This document shows positions 5,590 to 5,743 of a stretch of DNA of 5,743 nt, in pieces. Where the stretch lies: positions 1-5,743 of the forward strand of contig JAIELM010000099.1 in NCBI GenBank assembly GCA_019752975.1, read 5' to 3'. The first letter of the stretch is position 1, and every line of letters begins with the position of its first letter. Under the pieces are notes generated by a model, which did no database searches, was not told the origin of the DNA, and saw nothing but the letters and a program-made list of their open reading frames with translations. This stretch comes from Undibacterium sp. Lineage in GTDB: Bacteria; Pseudomonadota; Gammaproteobacteria; Burkholderiales; Burkholderiaceae_D. A program made the position numbers and the translations under genes.

Positions 5590-5743
5590 TTTTCATCGCT
5601 ACGACAAACACCACCTTCCAATCCCTACGCACTTTACTCGATGAACCTCTGACGTTGACTTAGTCGCGGGTGCAATCACCGTTGGAATCGCAGATACACA
5701 AGAAAAGCACGAGAAACAAGATGGCGCAAAATTGCAGAATCTA
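5587..5743 (+). pseudogene. Split reading frame at the right edge, possibly frameshifted (partial)
   Basis: An ATG at 5587-5589 lies within the right terminal repeat of element 2, with AGAGG (5575-5579) 7 nt upstream. It opens 21 codons (MFSSLRQTPPSNPYALYSMN, L) and stops at TGA 5650-5652. The next frame over is open from 5645 to the window edge for 33 codons, including VDLVAGAITVGIADTQEKH. It has mostly RNY-type codons and no ATG or GTG start, so a one-base shift near 5641-5650 would join the two into one protein continuing to the right. I do not recognise the product. Alternatives are a 21-residue peptide followed by an unrelated open stretch, a programmed frameshift, or a sequencing error. 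Confidence 0.35.

Noticed and set aside
5725..5736. 12-mer CGCAAAATTGCA shared with element 1 (5019-5030), possible edge of another copy
   Set aside because: The match does not extend to the TAGGACTTA end or to the inner stem, so it may be chance. More sequence to the right would be needed.

Overview
The window looks like a betaproteobacterium, probably Burkholderiales and perhaps Oxalobacteraceae. This rests on the gene order and on the protein style: MurE EASSIGLHQGRL, the short FtsL with [14 protein letters not shown], and a 142-residue MraZ beginning [12 protein letters not shown]. No rRNA or other taxonomic marker is present, so this is inference.

Positions 1-4675 (minus strand) hold the start of the division and cell wall (dcw) cluster, transcribed right to left: mraZ, rsmH (mraW), ftsL, ftsI and murE, the last cut by the left edge. 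The genes are tightly packed. mraZ and rsmH are 9 bp apart, rsmH/ftsL and ftsL/ftsI share ATGA overlaps, and ftsI/murE share a TGATG overlap, so they read as one translationally coupled operon. MraZ is the DNA-binding regulator and RsmH methylates 16S rRNA. FtsL and FtsI are septal membrane proteins, FtsI being the septal transpeptidase, and MurE makes the peptidoglycan precursor. A sigma70-type promoter (4762-4790), overlapping GTGGGA repeats (candidate MraZ operator) and a four-G-tract motif precede mraZ.

Positions 4791-5743 are an AT-rich accessory stretch with little coding capacity. They contain two short MITE-like inverted-repeat elements (5010-5115 and 5487-5589). Between these lies a gene for a 62-residue cysteine-rich exported peptide (5253-5441), preceded by three overlapping, mutually exclusive inverted repeats. 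An orphan perfect Shine-Dalgarno sequence follows the first element. After the second element there is a reading frame whose start codon and ribosome binding site sit inside the element's terminal repeat; it appears frameshifted and runs off the right edge.

The dcw part is ordinary. The part worth a second look is 5010-5743: a small secreted Cys-rich peptide of unrecognised family, boxed in by two non-autonomous-looking elements, one of which seems to carry a ready-made promoter and translation start.
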